From Pseudoscleropodium purum (taxonomy: Eukaryota; Streptophyta; Bryopsida; Hypnales; Brachytheciaceae): a DNA stretch of 64,000 nucleotides. Below, in pieces: positions 10,606-21,852 of the stretch; position 1 is the first letter of the stretch; the number at the start of each line of letters is the position of its first letter. The DNA lies in assembly GCA_963969395.1 (NCBI GenBank), contig OZ017795.1:39847063-39911062 (forward strand), given 5' to 3'. The translations under genes were made by a program, and so were the position numbers. The notes beneath the pieces are model-generated. The model was not told where the DNA came from. It was given only the letters and a program-made list of their open reading frames with translations, and made no database searches.

Positions 10606-13394
10606 CTAAAGCAACCCTAAACCTATATTTTGCACGATAAACAGAGGTCTTCATGGCACTGTATAGTTCAACTAACTTTTCATTCATTCAATGTAAAATT
10701 TGAAATTAAAAAAGGTAGCCTTCCTTTATGACCAAATTTATGAATTCTTCGTAAATGATATTTTTGTACAAAGATATGAGCTAAAATGTACAAAGATATG
10801 AGCTAAAGTGTGCAAAAATTCATGAAAGGATTGCGACGTTTAATATATGTACCCAAATATTCACGTTGCATTGTGTATAAAGCAATTGTAAGAAAGTAGT
10901 TGAATAAAAATTCTACTATTAAATTGAATTAGTTGACATCTAATCACTTAGTAAACCGCTAAATGTCCAAGTCCTTGCAAGTGTGTTTTGGCTATCAAAA
11001 AAGAGCATGGACTTATAGTTATCTCCAATGAAGCAAATTGTTCTTTTTTCAAAATCTCATGGTAAAGATGTTTAACCCCTAAAGTTCTTTTCACTAAAAA
11101 CACTTCAAAACTGCCAGTAGTAGTGCAAATACCAAGTCTTGGAAAAAAAATACTTTTGGGCATATGTAACCGTAGGATCTTGTAGTAAATTAGTTGGAAA
11201 AGATGTGGAACAAATTTTAGACAAATCCACCATTTGGATTGTAAGATATTAGATATTGAGTGTTTTATTTAAGGAGGCTACTCAATTATGTCTATTAATG
11301 AACAATTGGTAGGCTAAGAAACCTAACTTAGCATGTATTTTAATATTTGTTGCAATTGTTTTAGGAATATTATAACATAATACTATTATAATATTCTTAT
11401 AAATGATATAGTACTAAATCATTTCAAAATCAACAACATTTGAACACAATCTGTCAATCTTGTCTTTCATACTCCTTTAATGATATATATATATATAAAA
11501 TATATTAGATAAATCAACATGAACAAATCAATGATTATATATTTCATAGATCTATTCTTCATCAATCAAATAAGAGTGCATGTGCAAATATAGACAAAGA
11601 TGGTTTCTCTATTTGTTCCCAAAAATTAAATAAACAAATAAAGAAAGATATGAAGTGAATGTTACTTGGAGAATTGAAGGGAAAGAAATTGAAGTACTCA
11701 ATTGCATTTTATTAAATTGAAAAATTGCATGTGGATGGCATGAATTAATTTTCATAGATGCTAAACTCATACGAGTTGCATTTCAACATTTATGATTTAT
11801 GCAATTGATTGAATTGAAAGCTCTTGTAATTACATTTTCAAATTTTCGATTCAATCATTCAAATTTGCAAGAGTGATTTAGGATAGATTTATAACTTTAA
11901 ATGTGAAAGCATTGAATGCCTTTATGCGTTTGTTCATCAATATATTAATTTTAAATAAATAATATATTTTTTTTATAACATATGCATAAACCATTGCATT
12001 AAAAAACAAACAAACTAAGAGCCAAGCCAAATAGGCTGGTCAAATGAAGAGAACAAGAGAACAAGAGCCCTACGAGAAAGCAAATGAAAAAAAAAATATA
12101 TCAAAAGGATTCAAAGGAAGGAGCAAGATGCATTCTTGCAAGACCGTAGAATACATAATGAGATAATGATTTCAAAATCCAAACACAAATATATTTTCTA
12201 TTTCAATGAGAGTCAAAAATGAACTCCCCTGCTCTCAAAGATTGTACAATGTACACGTTATACAAAACGAACATATAACAGAAAGAGTAGAAGACATCGT
12301 TTATCATGATTGAAAACTGAAATGATTTTTTCTTTCTATGTAGAATATTTTATGAAATGTAACAATGTATTTAATTATCATAGTAATTGGTAGAAATCTT
12401 TGTGCAATACATAGAAACATTTCATTCATGTGGAATTTTTTCATTTATTTAGGATTAAAATTGAAATATTATACTCTACAAAGTACAAACCGAAAACAAT
12501 ACCATATACCTAAGTTCAAAAGTTTGCAATTGTTTTGTGAATTCATTTTGAAAACTCAAACAAAGAAATATTTTATAATCAATATCTTGTTCATTTGAAT
12601 CATTTCAAAATTTGAATTCCGAATTCAATTCCTATTTATAATAGAAATTATGTTTGTCAATTTTTTAGATCTTTAAATAATGAACCCTCTTTTTTTTAAA
12701 ATTAATATTTAAAAACATCTGAAATAAGAATATTGGAATTACCCTTCAAAATAAATATAGCACATGTATAAGTGTATAATGTATTCTACTCAATCAACTC
12801 AAGTAACGAATTTTTCTATGTTTTTAAGGAAAAATATAGCCATACATGATTTAAAAGTTAAAACATTGATTCTTTTTTTTTGTTTTCAAATCTAATCAAA
12901 ATTTCATTAAAAAATATGAAAGACTCAATGTTCATTTGAAGATCGTGATGCACTTCTAATTAGAAAACACAACCTTTCATTAAATATCATGAGGTTGAAA
13001 TCCATTAAACTGTTATTCTAATTATGTATTGGGGCCTTTTTTTAAAATTTCATTTGCTTATGATGAAAAAGGAATTGATTATTTCTGCAAAACATTTGAT
13101 TTCCTAATGAACTTTAAAAAAATCCCCACCATCTTCAGATCTTCTCAAAACCTATTTAGAGGAATAATATCAGTAACTAATTCAAACATATTCAACTTAA
13201 CCACATTCCCCTCATTCGTAAAACAATTTAGGGGAGAAAAGAAAAGGTTTAGGGTAATTAGGGTATAGGGTTTAGGGTTTACATTTTTTTTTAAATAAAA
13301 TGATAAATCAATTACATTGATCTTCATTTAGCAGTGATTATTAGGCTATTTTTTTTTTGAAATGTTACCGCTCTTTTTGAGTAATATCGACCTC
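10606..13394. other. AT-rich spacer inside the hAT
   Basis: This lies between the two internal GC-rich arrays and has no credible gene. A fragment near 11070-11200 (gtttaacccctaaag, then aaaactgccag) resembles the TTAA-bounded repeats at 42083 and 45688. Short telomere-type TTTAGGG repeats are at 13246-13281. It may hold older nested insertions. Confidence 0.5.
13246..13281 (+). repeat. Short interstitial telomere-like repeat (TTTAGGG type)
   Basis: About four imperfect copies of the plant telomere unit (tttaggg, attaggg, tataggg, tttaggg). It lies in the AT-rich hAT spacer just before the second internal GC-rich array. Confidence 0.6.
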
Positions 13395-13675
13395 TTAGGA
13401 TGCTCCAATGGACAGCTGGGTGGACGCCGTCGGCGGTCAGTGTTTAAGTGGGGCGGTCGGCGTATCCAAAGCGCGGACGGCGTCGGAAGGCGGACAGTGC
13501 GGACAGTCCCGTCTGACCGACCCGTCCGCCGCGTTCGACCGCCCGTCCGACCCGTCTGGCCTGTCCGCCCGCCCGCCCCGTCCGATTGCCCTGTCCGACC
13601 CGTCCGTTCGCCCGCCCCGTCCGCCCCGTCCGCTCGTCCGCTTCAACCCCGTCCGGGCCGTTTCTTGTTTTTGAA
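13395..13675. repeat. Internal GC-rich array upstream of the transposase
   Basis: Dense CCGTCCGCC, CCGTCCGACC and CGGACGG units, matching the hAT ends in type. The array stops about 40 bp before a TATA box and about 300 bp before the transposase start codon. Its position mirrors the array upstream of the kinase-like gene. Confidence 0.75.
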
Positions 13676-13716
13676 TGGAAACCCTAAAAATGAACCTTTA
13701 ATTTTCTGGAGGGGAC

Positions 13717-13722
13717 TATAAA
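13717..13722 (+). promoter_or_regulatory. TATA box of the hAT transposase
   Basis: TATAAA between the GC-rich array and the transposase start. The ATG at 13971 is preferred over 13878 because a plausible 5'-leader intron (donor GGTAATG near 13815, acceptor TTGTCAG just before 13970) would remove the earlier ATG. Confidence 0.5.
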
Positions 13723-13970
13723 TGTTAGAAGAGAAGTTTTGGTATTCACTCTCGAAAAACCAAACGCTAAGATTTCCAAGGGCTATGAGCTTCAATTTAT
13801 TGAGTCTCTTGCTTGGTAATGCATAGTTTGGTGGACGGGGGGGCTTTGATTTTCAAAGCTTTGTGTGACTAATTTAATTGATATTGTATACATTGTCACG
13901 TTGTGGGTTTCAAATTGAAAACATTTTATTGATTTCTTTTGAAATTGAGGTAAAACATACACTTGTCAGT

Positions 13971-16037
13971 ATGGTGGCCAAACCGACGGGGGATTTTTCT
14001 CTTTGGTTTAGTGTGCAAGAGGGTGGTAAAGTAAAATGTAGGCTTTGCAAAGCGAGCATGTCAAGGAAGTTCAGCCGTATGTTCAGCCGTATGTTCAGCC
14101 ACTTAGGGCCTGGAGGTGTACGTGATAAAGGAGTGAGCCTTTGTCCACGATTATCAATGGCAGTTCGAGATTTATTTCGACATTGCGAAGGAGTTTTTCC
14201 AGAACGCGTTGTAATGAACAATGTGGATGGCAACCCTGGCCCTTCAGATGTCCAAGAGTTTTCGGCCGGAAAGGTTGTGTCGCATTCTGACCACGAAGAC
14301 TCTTGTCCAGTGTCCAAAGAATTGGTATCAATGGTATGTGCTACAACTGAAATGACTTTGAGTACGGAAGCTTCTGGTGAACGTGAAATCCCGAGGGCAT
14401 CAAGTTCTAGGCCTCAGAGGCAAAGGAGCTTAGTGAATGGATTTGAAGAAGGTCATAGACGCAAATTACATTCAGTGTGGGCAAATTTTTTTTATTCGGC
14501 GAACATACCATTTTCCGTGGCTCGAAATCCAGCTTTTAAAGAAGCAGTGAAGAAAACGGTTGCGTTTGGTAGGCCATACATTCCTCCCTCATACCACGAC
14601 CTTCGGTACAAATTGTTGAATGAGGCGAAGACCAACATTCAGACACAGTTGAATGCACGGATTGAAGATAGCATTCGAAAATTTGGAGCAACATTGTCCA
14701 TTGATGGATGGAGCTCGGTGACTAATCGACCTCTCATCAGTGCCATGCTTGTATCATCTGCAGGTGAAGAATTTCTTGAATCTGTGGATACAAGTGGTTG
14801 TGAAAAAAATGCGGAGTACTTGGCAGTTGTGTTGGAAAAGTTCATTGAACAAGTGGAGTCCAAGAACGTCGTGTTAATAACTACGGATAATGCTCCCGTG
14901 AATCCGTCCGCATGGGATGTAATATTTGCAAAATATCCTCATATTTTTTACCAAGGGTGCGTGGTACATGCATTGAATTTGTTGTTGAAGGATTGGGCTG
15001 CACAGAAATGGATTGCTTCCAAATTGAATAAAGGAGTTCTTGTAGCTAAATTTATCAGGAAGAGACATATGCCGCTAGCTCTATTGCGAAAGTATTCTCC
15101 AAATCTTGGTCTCTTGATGCCTGGGGATACAAGGTTCGCCTCTAAATTTATCATGATGGAGCGTTTGACAAAATTGAGAGGAGCATTGGAACAAACGGTG
15201 GTAGATCCGCAATGGGTTGAGTATATACATACTCTCAAGAAGAAACGTAAAACTAAAGTCTAACCAAAAGACTTGGCCTTAGCGGTGAAGAAAATTGTTC
15301 TTGATGACCATTTTTGGAATCGGTCCATCAATTATGTGGAGATGGTTGAACCAATTATATATGCACTCCGCGATTTGGATTCAAAATCACCATGCATGGG
15401 GAAGGTGTTGCATATTATGAGGAAGTTAGAGAAACACGTGAACGGATTACAAAGTCCACTATTTTGTTTGCTAGAAGAACTTGCAATTCCATTGGTACAG
15501 TCTTTTTATGCCCGAAGAAGAATGGTGGACAACGATCTCCAATCAGCCGCAGCTCTTTTGAATCCATACTTTCTTCATGACAAAGAGCTAGCGAATGACG
15601 CAAATGCAATGTCAGGATGTAAGAAAGTTTTGGAGAGAATATGTAAACCGGATGAATATGCGGCAATGGTGAAGGAATTTGTAGCTTTTCGACACAAGGA
15701 ATCTCCATTCCACAATATGTTGAATCCGGGAGATCAAATGTTGTCCGCACATGCTTGGTGGGATTTTGAAGGTGCATGTGGCAAGTTTATAGCTCCATTA
15801 GCGAAGAGGATATTGGCTCAACCGGTGTCATCATCTTCATGTGAACGGAATTGGAGCAACTATTCTTTTGTTCACAACAAATCTCGAAATAAATTGAAGC
15901 CGGAGAGAGCAGTGGATTTGGTGTACGTGTATACCAATTCCAAAGTATTAAACGCACGAAGGAAAAAAATGAAAAAAAATGGTATAATGATAATGTGGAT
16001 CCGATGGAATCAGAGGATTCAGATAGGCCGACGTTAA
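13971..16037 (+). pseudogene. hAT transposase with BED-like finger and DUF659 core, one in-frame stop
   Basis: Reads MVAKPTG from 13971. A BED-type zinc finger is visible (Cys23, Cys26, His44, Cys58). The DUF659-type catalytic core follows with LSIDGWSSVTNR (first Asp), ITTDNAPVN (second Asp) and GCVVHALNLLLKDW, then PGDTRFASKF. A TAA at 15261-15263 interrupts the frame, which continues through the C-terminal hAT dimerisation region with SSSCERNWSNYSFVHNKSRN. A 12-15-bp duplication (FSRMFSRMF, 14068-14100) lies inside the finger. Near 15972-15979 an A8 run moves the reading frame into the acidic extension. The source of mobility for the short relatives may be another, intact copy. Confidence 0.9.
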
Positions 16038-17338
16038 AAGACGATGATGACGATGATGACGAGGATTTGGAAAGGACCCTTTCAGTTGTAGATGACGAAG
16101 ATGACTTCAATCGTGCGACAGCATGGGGAGATGAAGACGTTATGCAAAATTTTCCCGATTTGGTGAATGATACGCATGATTATCATCTAAACCGCAAAGA
16201 TGTCGTTCCCGACAATGCAAACGATGCATATACCTTTTGTGAAGACGAGGACAATGTAGAGGGAGAAGAGAATCTACCTTTTTTAGCTGCATATTGCAAT
16301 AGAACGAGATACTTGAATAGCGAAAACATTCTATCGGAAAAGGCAAACGCTATTGCCAAAGAGGTGAAAATCAATGAGAATGCTATTGGTGATGATGAGA
16401 GAAATGAAGAAGTTTTAATTTTTCAATCTCCATCTGTGGCATTAAATGTAGTGCAAGGAAACGACAAAAGAGAAGATGCGGTCATGGAGGTGGACGTTCC
16501 AAAAGATGTGGGCAACAATAGTGGTGATGAGGGGGAACCAAATATTGCAGTACAAAAAAATAATGATTCACTTGGGATGGCAGTCACAAATTCGGCAATT
16601 GTGAAGAGTGATAAAGGAAAGGAGCCAATGAAGTCAATTTTTGAAGTACCGAGATCTAGTGCTCTTCCACCAATACCGTTGAAGTCTGTTAGCACACGAT
16701 TTAATGATTCTCAGAGCTTTGGATATGGAAAACACCTAATGAACATTTCCAAAGAAATTTCTATAGGCGGTAATCTACGGAAAGTAGCGTCATCACCTAC
16801 AAGCCTAAGTGATACGGATAGTGATCAGATGCCATTGGCATCTTTGCGTGATCGCATTTTAAGAAAAGGAATGGCGCAAGAACCCATCAAATCAACAAAC
16901 AATATTCTATTACTTCAAAAAAAAGCCAAAGTGGAGATAACCGTTCATGGACATGTCGACTCTACATCGAGATTGATGGTACAAGAATCGAGTAACGTGA
17001 AAGCGAAAAGCGAAATGCAACCTTTTGTTATCTCTCCAGTGAAGAATAGGACCCCTCTTGATGAAAATGTTGTTACTTTGTCAAATAGAAAGAAAAGAAA
17101 GGTTCCTATTGAAAAAGCCTTTAATCGTTCTGTCAAAGTAAAAAAAGAAAAATTAAATTCGAAAAAAGGGAGTAAACCTACTTCGAGAGAAGACTTGAAG
17201 GAGACAACGATACTTGATTCCAACAATGAAGATGACTCCGACAATGAAGATGACTCCGATAATGAAGATTTTGAACGGAGAGCTACAGGAGAGAATAGTG
17301 GGACTGAGGTTAGAGGAGATGTGGATTGGCGTCCATAG
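15980..17338 (+). pseudogene. Acidic C-terminal extension of the hAT transposase (frame-shifted ORF)
   Basis: Open from 15980 (first ATG 16004) to the stop at 17338. The join lies at an A8 run: one frame ends shortly after, while this frame continues from lysines to WYNDNVDPMESEDSD, so it was probably one protein with the transposase. It has a poly-Asp stretch near the start, long acidic and serine-rich parts, basic NLS-like clusters (NRKKRKV; KVKKEKLNSKKG) and a repeated SDNEDDSDNED tail. No catalytic domain is recognised. It could also be a separate overlapping protein. Confidence 0.6.
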
Positions 17339-17689
17339 GAATTGTGGAGATGTGAATTTAGATGTTTGATTGTTTAGTTGCTCATGATATATGGAGCTCA
17401 TGTTGACAAATGACAATGGTTTCTTCAATCATTTTATTATAAAATTGTTTGTTTATTGATGATATACATCTCGTTGGATTTTAAAGTGATTTTGTTTCTA
17501 AATCAAAATGAAATTCAACAAAAAAAATTAAAAATATATTTCATATTTTAGCTTTTACATAAATAGTGATATACAACTCTATTGAATCGCAATTGCAATA
17601 TAAGAAAAATCAAAATCAAAATGACTTCACTCTCAATCTCTCATTGGTGAAAACAATCAAAACAAAAAACCCAAAACGGGTTTTCTAAG

Positions 17690-17837
17690 CCGCCCCGTCC
17701 GTCCGCCCCGCCCCGCCCCGCCCCGCGCGTCCGCCTTCTGACGGCGGGAGGGACGCTGCGTCCGCTAGCGTCCGTGCGTCCGGACGTCCGGAAAACGGAC
17801 GGTATTTTGGGGCGGACGTAGAGATTCGTCAACCCTG
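17690..17837. repeat. Right GC-rich subterminal array of the hAT
   Basis: CCGCCCCGCC and CGTCCGGACG units run up to TAGAGATTCGTCAACCCTG at the element end. The last about 120 bp closely match the right end of 62363-62670, and the inverted left end of 40267-40586. Confidence 0.85.
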
Positions 17838-17865
17838 TTGACAATATCTGCCAGCCGCACGGTCT

Positions 17866-18852
17866 CTACTGTGGCTGGCTGATGTCGTTTTCCAAGTCCA
17901 TTTCTTTACATCTCGGCTCGGTAGTGCTTGAGGTGTATCGAAATTTGTGCAGCTTTGGAACTGCAACCTTCGCAGGACAGTTGTATGTGCGGTGGTTTTT
18001 TCCTTCACAATAAATGCACAAATCTTCCTTTCGACGTCGATCTTTTTCTTCTTGAGTCAATCTCTTGACTCTTGAGGCGTCGATTTGTATGGGCTCTGGC
18101 ATTGATATACTTGAAAATGTTTGGCGAGTTGGAGCTGCATACTCTGCTCGATAGAATCCAGGTGTTGATCGTCGCTCTTGTCGGCGCTCAAACAATCGAT
18201 TATCGCAATTAACTGCTTGAGGCACGGCCTCAGATAGAATGGTCGGTCTGAACAAGTTCAATAGCAAGTCTTTTACATCGTCACGCAGTCCCCATCGAAA
18301 CGGGCTGATGAGAGCGTTGTCGTCCTATTCTACGTCGCAAGCGAGTTGTCGAAATTCTGCAGCGTATGTTGAGGCTGCACACGATCGTTGTTGCAGAGTT
18401 CGAAGTTTTGTTGTTGCTATGAGGGCTCGATCATTTTCTTCAAAAGTATTATTGAATTCTTCTAAGAATTGATCGAGGTTTGCCAAAAGTGGAGAATTTT
18501 TTTCCAACAATGGCGAGAACCATGATAACGCAGTTTCGGTAAGCAAGGTTCCAATGAGCCCAACTTGTATTTCTGCGGTTGGATATCTTTGGGGTTGAAG
18601 GCGGAAAACAAGCCAAATTTGATTTACAAAGTCTCGAAATTTTGCTCGGTTCCCATCGAACTTGTCTGGCAAACTTACTCGAGGCTCCTTTGGCGCCGAC
18701 GGAATTGGATTTGTCGCTGGTGCCGAAATATGGACTGGAGCATGGGCAACTTGAAGTTGTTCCAAAGTATTTCGTAGATTGGCGTTTTTTTGCTGCAACT
18801 GTTGCAGCATGGCCAAGACGTCGTTCATCTGGATAGCAGGAACATCACCCAT
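17866..18852 (-). pseudogene. gypsy gag (broken)
   Basis: The ATG at 18852 opens MGDVPAIQMNDVLAMLQQL with a coiled, glutamine-rich start, followed by the RVSLPDKFDGNR and LAWF-like capsid motifs of the retrotransposon gag family. A TAG at 18325-18327 stands where a Trp codon is likely. The same frame continues to a CX2CX4HX4C zinc knuckle (LCIYCEGKNHRTYNCPAK). A frameshift near 17870 precedes the ATVETVRLADIV-type linker, which runs across the hAT insertion into protease. Confidence 0.9.
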
Positions 18853-19468
18853 TTTAGATAAAGTACTTCTTGAAGGCTTACAAGTAGATGAAGTAACAAA
18901 TCCTTGTGTCGTGTACTCTTGGGATGACTACAGGAAGCGAAGATCTCAAAAAATTTAAGTAGAATTCTTCGCCTCGCTCTCGAATGATGATATCTCTTAG
19001 TTTGGCCTTCGACCTGAATAGAAAACATACTTCTAAAGTAATTGGAGTTGTGGAAATAGGAAGACGATTCAAGTCCATGTACTAACTCTCATGAAGACTA
19101 GCTAAAAGGAAAATATCAGCTTAGAAGTGGGTAATCCACAACCTCTAAGGCATCACAACTCTTTGAAGAGGAGGGATAATCCACGCTCTATCTTGCAAGA
19201 GTAGACTCTGATATAAAAAAGAACTAGAGAAAGATGCACTTTCTTCAAATTGTTGTGGACGGCAACTTTTGGACGGAACCAAAATCAGATTTGAGGGGAT
19301 ACCTCAAACAGAGACAAGAACAAGCTAGAAGTGAGGGGATTCCTCACACATGACTCAGAACGTGCTTCAAGATGAGAAAACTAAAAGATGTATTGATAAC
19401 ATGAAGTCAAAGAATGACTGGGTACAATTGGTGTTGAAGAGAGTGAGGGACAATGGCCCTCGACTCTC

Positions 19469-19476
19469 TATTTATA
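19469..19476 (-). promoter_or_regulatory. LTR TATA box (TATAAATA)
   Basis: The minus-strand reading is TATAAATA. The identical site in the other LTR is 3577-3584. It sits just downstream, in transcription direction, of the TTCnnGAA array, as expected for a core promoter. Confidence 0.7.
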
Positions 19477-19491
19477 CTAGACTAAGGAACC

Positions 19492-19694
19492 TTCCGGAAT
19501 AAGGCCTTGGAAACCTTTGGAAATATCCGTAGGTCTTTCCGGAAGCTTGTGGAAGCTTTCGGAAACTAGGAGAATCTAGTGGAACCTTCTGGAAGCTTGT
19601 AGAAGCTTCTAGAAACTAGTGGAACCAAATGGAACCTTCCAGAAGCTTGTAGAAGCTTCCGAAAACTAATAGAACTAAGTAGAATCTTCCGGAA
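19492..19694 (-). promoter_or_regulatory. Heat-shock-element-like array upstream of the LTR TATA box
   Basis: The counterpart in the other LTR is 3600-3802. TTCnnGAA pairs recur at 3600, 3645, 3695, 3745 and 3795; the last four are spaced exactly 50 bp. At 3645, 3695 and 3745 alternating TTn/GAA triplets continue every 5 bp for five or six units. For example TTC, GAA, TTG, GAA, TTC, GAA start at 3695, 3700, 3705, 3710, 3715 and 3720, which includes a perfect GAAnnTTCnnGAA. That is the heat-shock factor binding consensus. Binding or heat response is inference from the motif. Confidence 0.65.
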
Positions 19695-20379
19695 ACAAAT
19701 AGAAACTAATGAAGACTATTGGAATCTACTAGAATCATTGGAAACAACTCGTACACTAGGCCACCACTTTTGAGAAGGTTCTTAAGAGGCATCCTTGTTG
19801 CAAAGGCGGTGGAAACTCTATTAGGGACGAAACTACTGGATAAGGCTCGGTATGGCACGTCCGTGACACCAAAAGAGGATATCAAACTCAAACATGCACT
19901 ACTTGAGGTATTCATTTATGACTTCCAACAAAAAATCAAATCGAATTAATGATACCTTGTTGTGATGTTGTCATTCCAAGATACCATACTTAGATAGTTG
20001 ATCCAATACTTTAGTGTCAAATATTTATTTCAAGTCTAAAAAAAGCTTCATTACCTTAAAATATAATTTTTGAAATTCACCATTAAATTAAAAAAATTGA
20101 TAATTAATCTACAATATGTTCTAATGTTCATCCTACACAAATAGATATTTTAGAATCCAGGTAATGAAGCCTATTATTGTTCATTTGAACTAGATTTCCT
20201 TTTCAAATATGGATACTTATTTTAGGCATTAATCTCTCACATAGTTTCAAAAGTCACTTCTACACTAAATAGTGAAATTAGATTGCCCCACACTAATTTC
20301 TTGACATTCTACACTATATGAATATTTACCATTATTGTAGAAGGATGCAATAATTTAGGAACCACATGTGTTGCATGGG

Positions 20380-21190
20380 TTGGTGCATTAGTTCATGGCC
20401 TAGATTTGGAGAGTAGCATGCACCTCCATGTGAACAAGTAGTGAGTCATGATGGAACTTTTCTAGGTGATGCAACCTCCCATATGAATTAGAATAGTAAG
20501 CAATACCTACATGGAGATAGAATTTGGACCTACTTTGGAACAAAATCCCAAAGCTTGATACATACATTATTTTCTCAAATACAATGTCTTCAAAAAAGTT
20601 GTTGGCAATCAATTACACCACATGGACTTGGCTAATAAGCACCACCTATATAGAGTGAGAATTTCAATTCATTTTAGGGTAAAATCCAAAGGCTTGATAG
20701 TGACATTTATGTTAACAAATATTGTAGCCTATAAGAACCTACCATGTGAATGCAAGCAACCAACATTGTTTGCATGGAATGAGAGTTTTGATCTACCTTG
20801 AAGTAAGACACTAAGGTTTATTTTTATTTTTTATAAGCAAACATTTTGTCCTACGTTGAATCCAAGAACCAACTACCAATTGTCTATTAATTAAGCAATG
20901 AGGATCCTAGCATGGACCAGAATAGCAAGCACCACCTGCATGAATTAAGAACTTTTACTAACTTTGAAGTAAAATCCAAATGCTTGAAAGATACATTACT
21001 TTTCTCAAAAGTAGTCTCTTGAAAGAAGTTATTGGCAATCAATTATTTCACATGGGATTTGGTTAGCTAGCACCAATTGCATGGAGTGTGAGAATTTCAA
21101 TCTACTTTGAGACAAGATCATAGAGCTTGATAGTGACATTTATATTTATCAAATAATTAGAGCCTACAAGAATATGCCAAGTTTGCAAAA
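20380..21190. repeat. Degenerate tandem repeat of about 130-150-bp subunits
   Basis: Recurring blocks of the form 'agca.cacctrcatgga', 'taaaatccaa.agcttga', 'tgacatttat' and 'gcaatcaatta' appear in the same order at about 20500-20760 and again at 20920-21180. This gives a higher-order unit of roughly 430 bp. Confidence 0.55.
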
Positions 21191-21852
21191 TTGTTGTTTA
21201 AGGCAAGCAATCTAGAATAATAAGAGAATAAGAAGGATGTGATAGAAAGGTACACACTTCATTGAATTCAAAGAATCTCAATTAATGGAGGTGGAAACAA
21301 AATTAAAGCCTTGACACTACATCAATAGAAAAAAGTATTTTTCTTTTTCCTTAAAGGCCCTACTTTAATGTGATAGAGTTACCTAAGTAATTCTTGTTTT
21401 CACATTTATTGGCAATCTCCTATATCACACCATTGACGTAACACCTCAGCTGACCAACACCTGACAAATGCTAATCGAACTAACATCCACATTGAACATA
21501 TGCTCCCCGCTTTTCAACCAACTAAGCAATCCCCAAACAAGCATTTGAACAAACTTTGTCTTAACTTATCTTCTAAAAGCTTTCTTTCATTTAGTTCTCT
21601 CCCTTCTAGAGCGATCTAGCTCACTTCATGATCATCATTTTTGTTCTACAACCTCTTATATAATTTCCAAAGATTCCACACCTACCTACAAACTAAAATT
21701 CTTTATATCTTTCATCCTGTTAATTAAAATGGAATAATTAAAAGTTTTCCACGTATATATAAATCCAATGAACTAATTTCATATTTGTATTTTTTTCAAA
21801 ACTAATTTTTAAACACTTGAAGAAACTTGTATCTAAATTGATAGATGTTTTT

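Larger units (their letters stand above)
8027..17837. mobile_element. 9.8-kb hAT transposon carrying a kinase-like gene, nested in the gypsy element
   Basis: The ends are CAGGGTTGA at 8027 and TCAACCCTG at 17837, flanked by a perfect 8-bp duplication TTGACAAT (8019-8026 and 17838-17845), as for hAT elements. It contains a hAT transposase (plus strand, 13971-16037, with an extension to 17338) and a divergent kinase-like gene (minus strand, 10073-8637). GC-rich CGTCCGCC arrays occur at both ends and upstream of both genes. Two short non-autonomous relatives with the same ends are at 40267-40586 and 62363-62670. The insertion point is inside the gypsy gag-pol frame. Confidence 0.95.
3359..19868 (-). 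mobile_element. Complete Ty3/gypsy chromovirus LTR retrotransposon, interrupted by a hAT element
   Basis: Two 618-bp LTRs (3359-3976 and 19251-19868) start TG and end CA, and the element is flanked by the 5-bp duplication CCAAA (3354-3358 and 19869-19873). Between them on the minus strand lie gag with a zinc knuckle, protease, reverse transcriptase, RNase H, integrase and a C-terminal chromodomain. This is the Ty3/gypsy order, and the chromodomain makes it a chromovirus. Without the 9.8-kb hAT insertion the element would be about 6.7 kb. The LTRs differ at roughly 15 sites by eye, mostly transitions, so it is moderately old. The reading frame is broken by stops and frameshifts, so it is non-autonomous now. 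Confidence 0.95.
19251..19868 (-). repeat. 5' LTR of the gypsy element (618 bp)
   Basis: Partner of 3359-3976; the element is read on the minus strand, so this copy holds the promoter for gag-pol. CCAAA follows at 19869-19873. A weak primer-binding-site candidate (TATCAGAG on the minus strand, 19213-19206, resembling the initiator-Met tRNA complement) lies about 37 nt inside the LTR edge, farther than usual. Confidence 0.93.

Noticed and set aside
10176..10687. 152-codon and 90-codon ORFs in the internal GC-rich array
   Set aside because: Same repeat artefact; open on both strands at once, with no protein motif.
13362..13721. ORFs of 119 and 88 codons upstream of the transposase
   Set aside because: Translations of the GC-rich repeat; no similarity to a protein family.
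19204..19216. Clear tRNA primer-binding site
   Set aside because: Only about eight bases match the initiator-Met complement and the distance to the LTR is too long; kept only as a weak candidate in the LTR entry.
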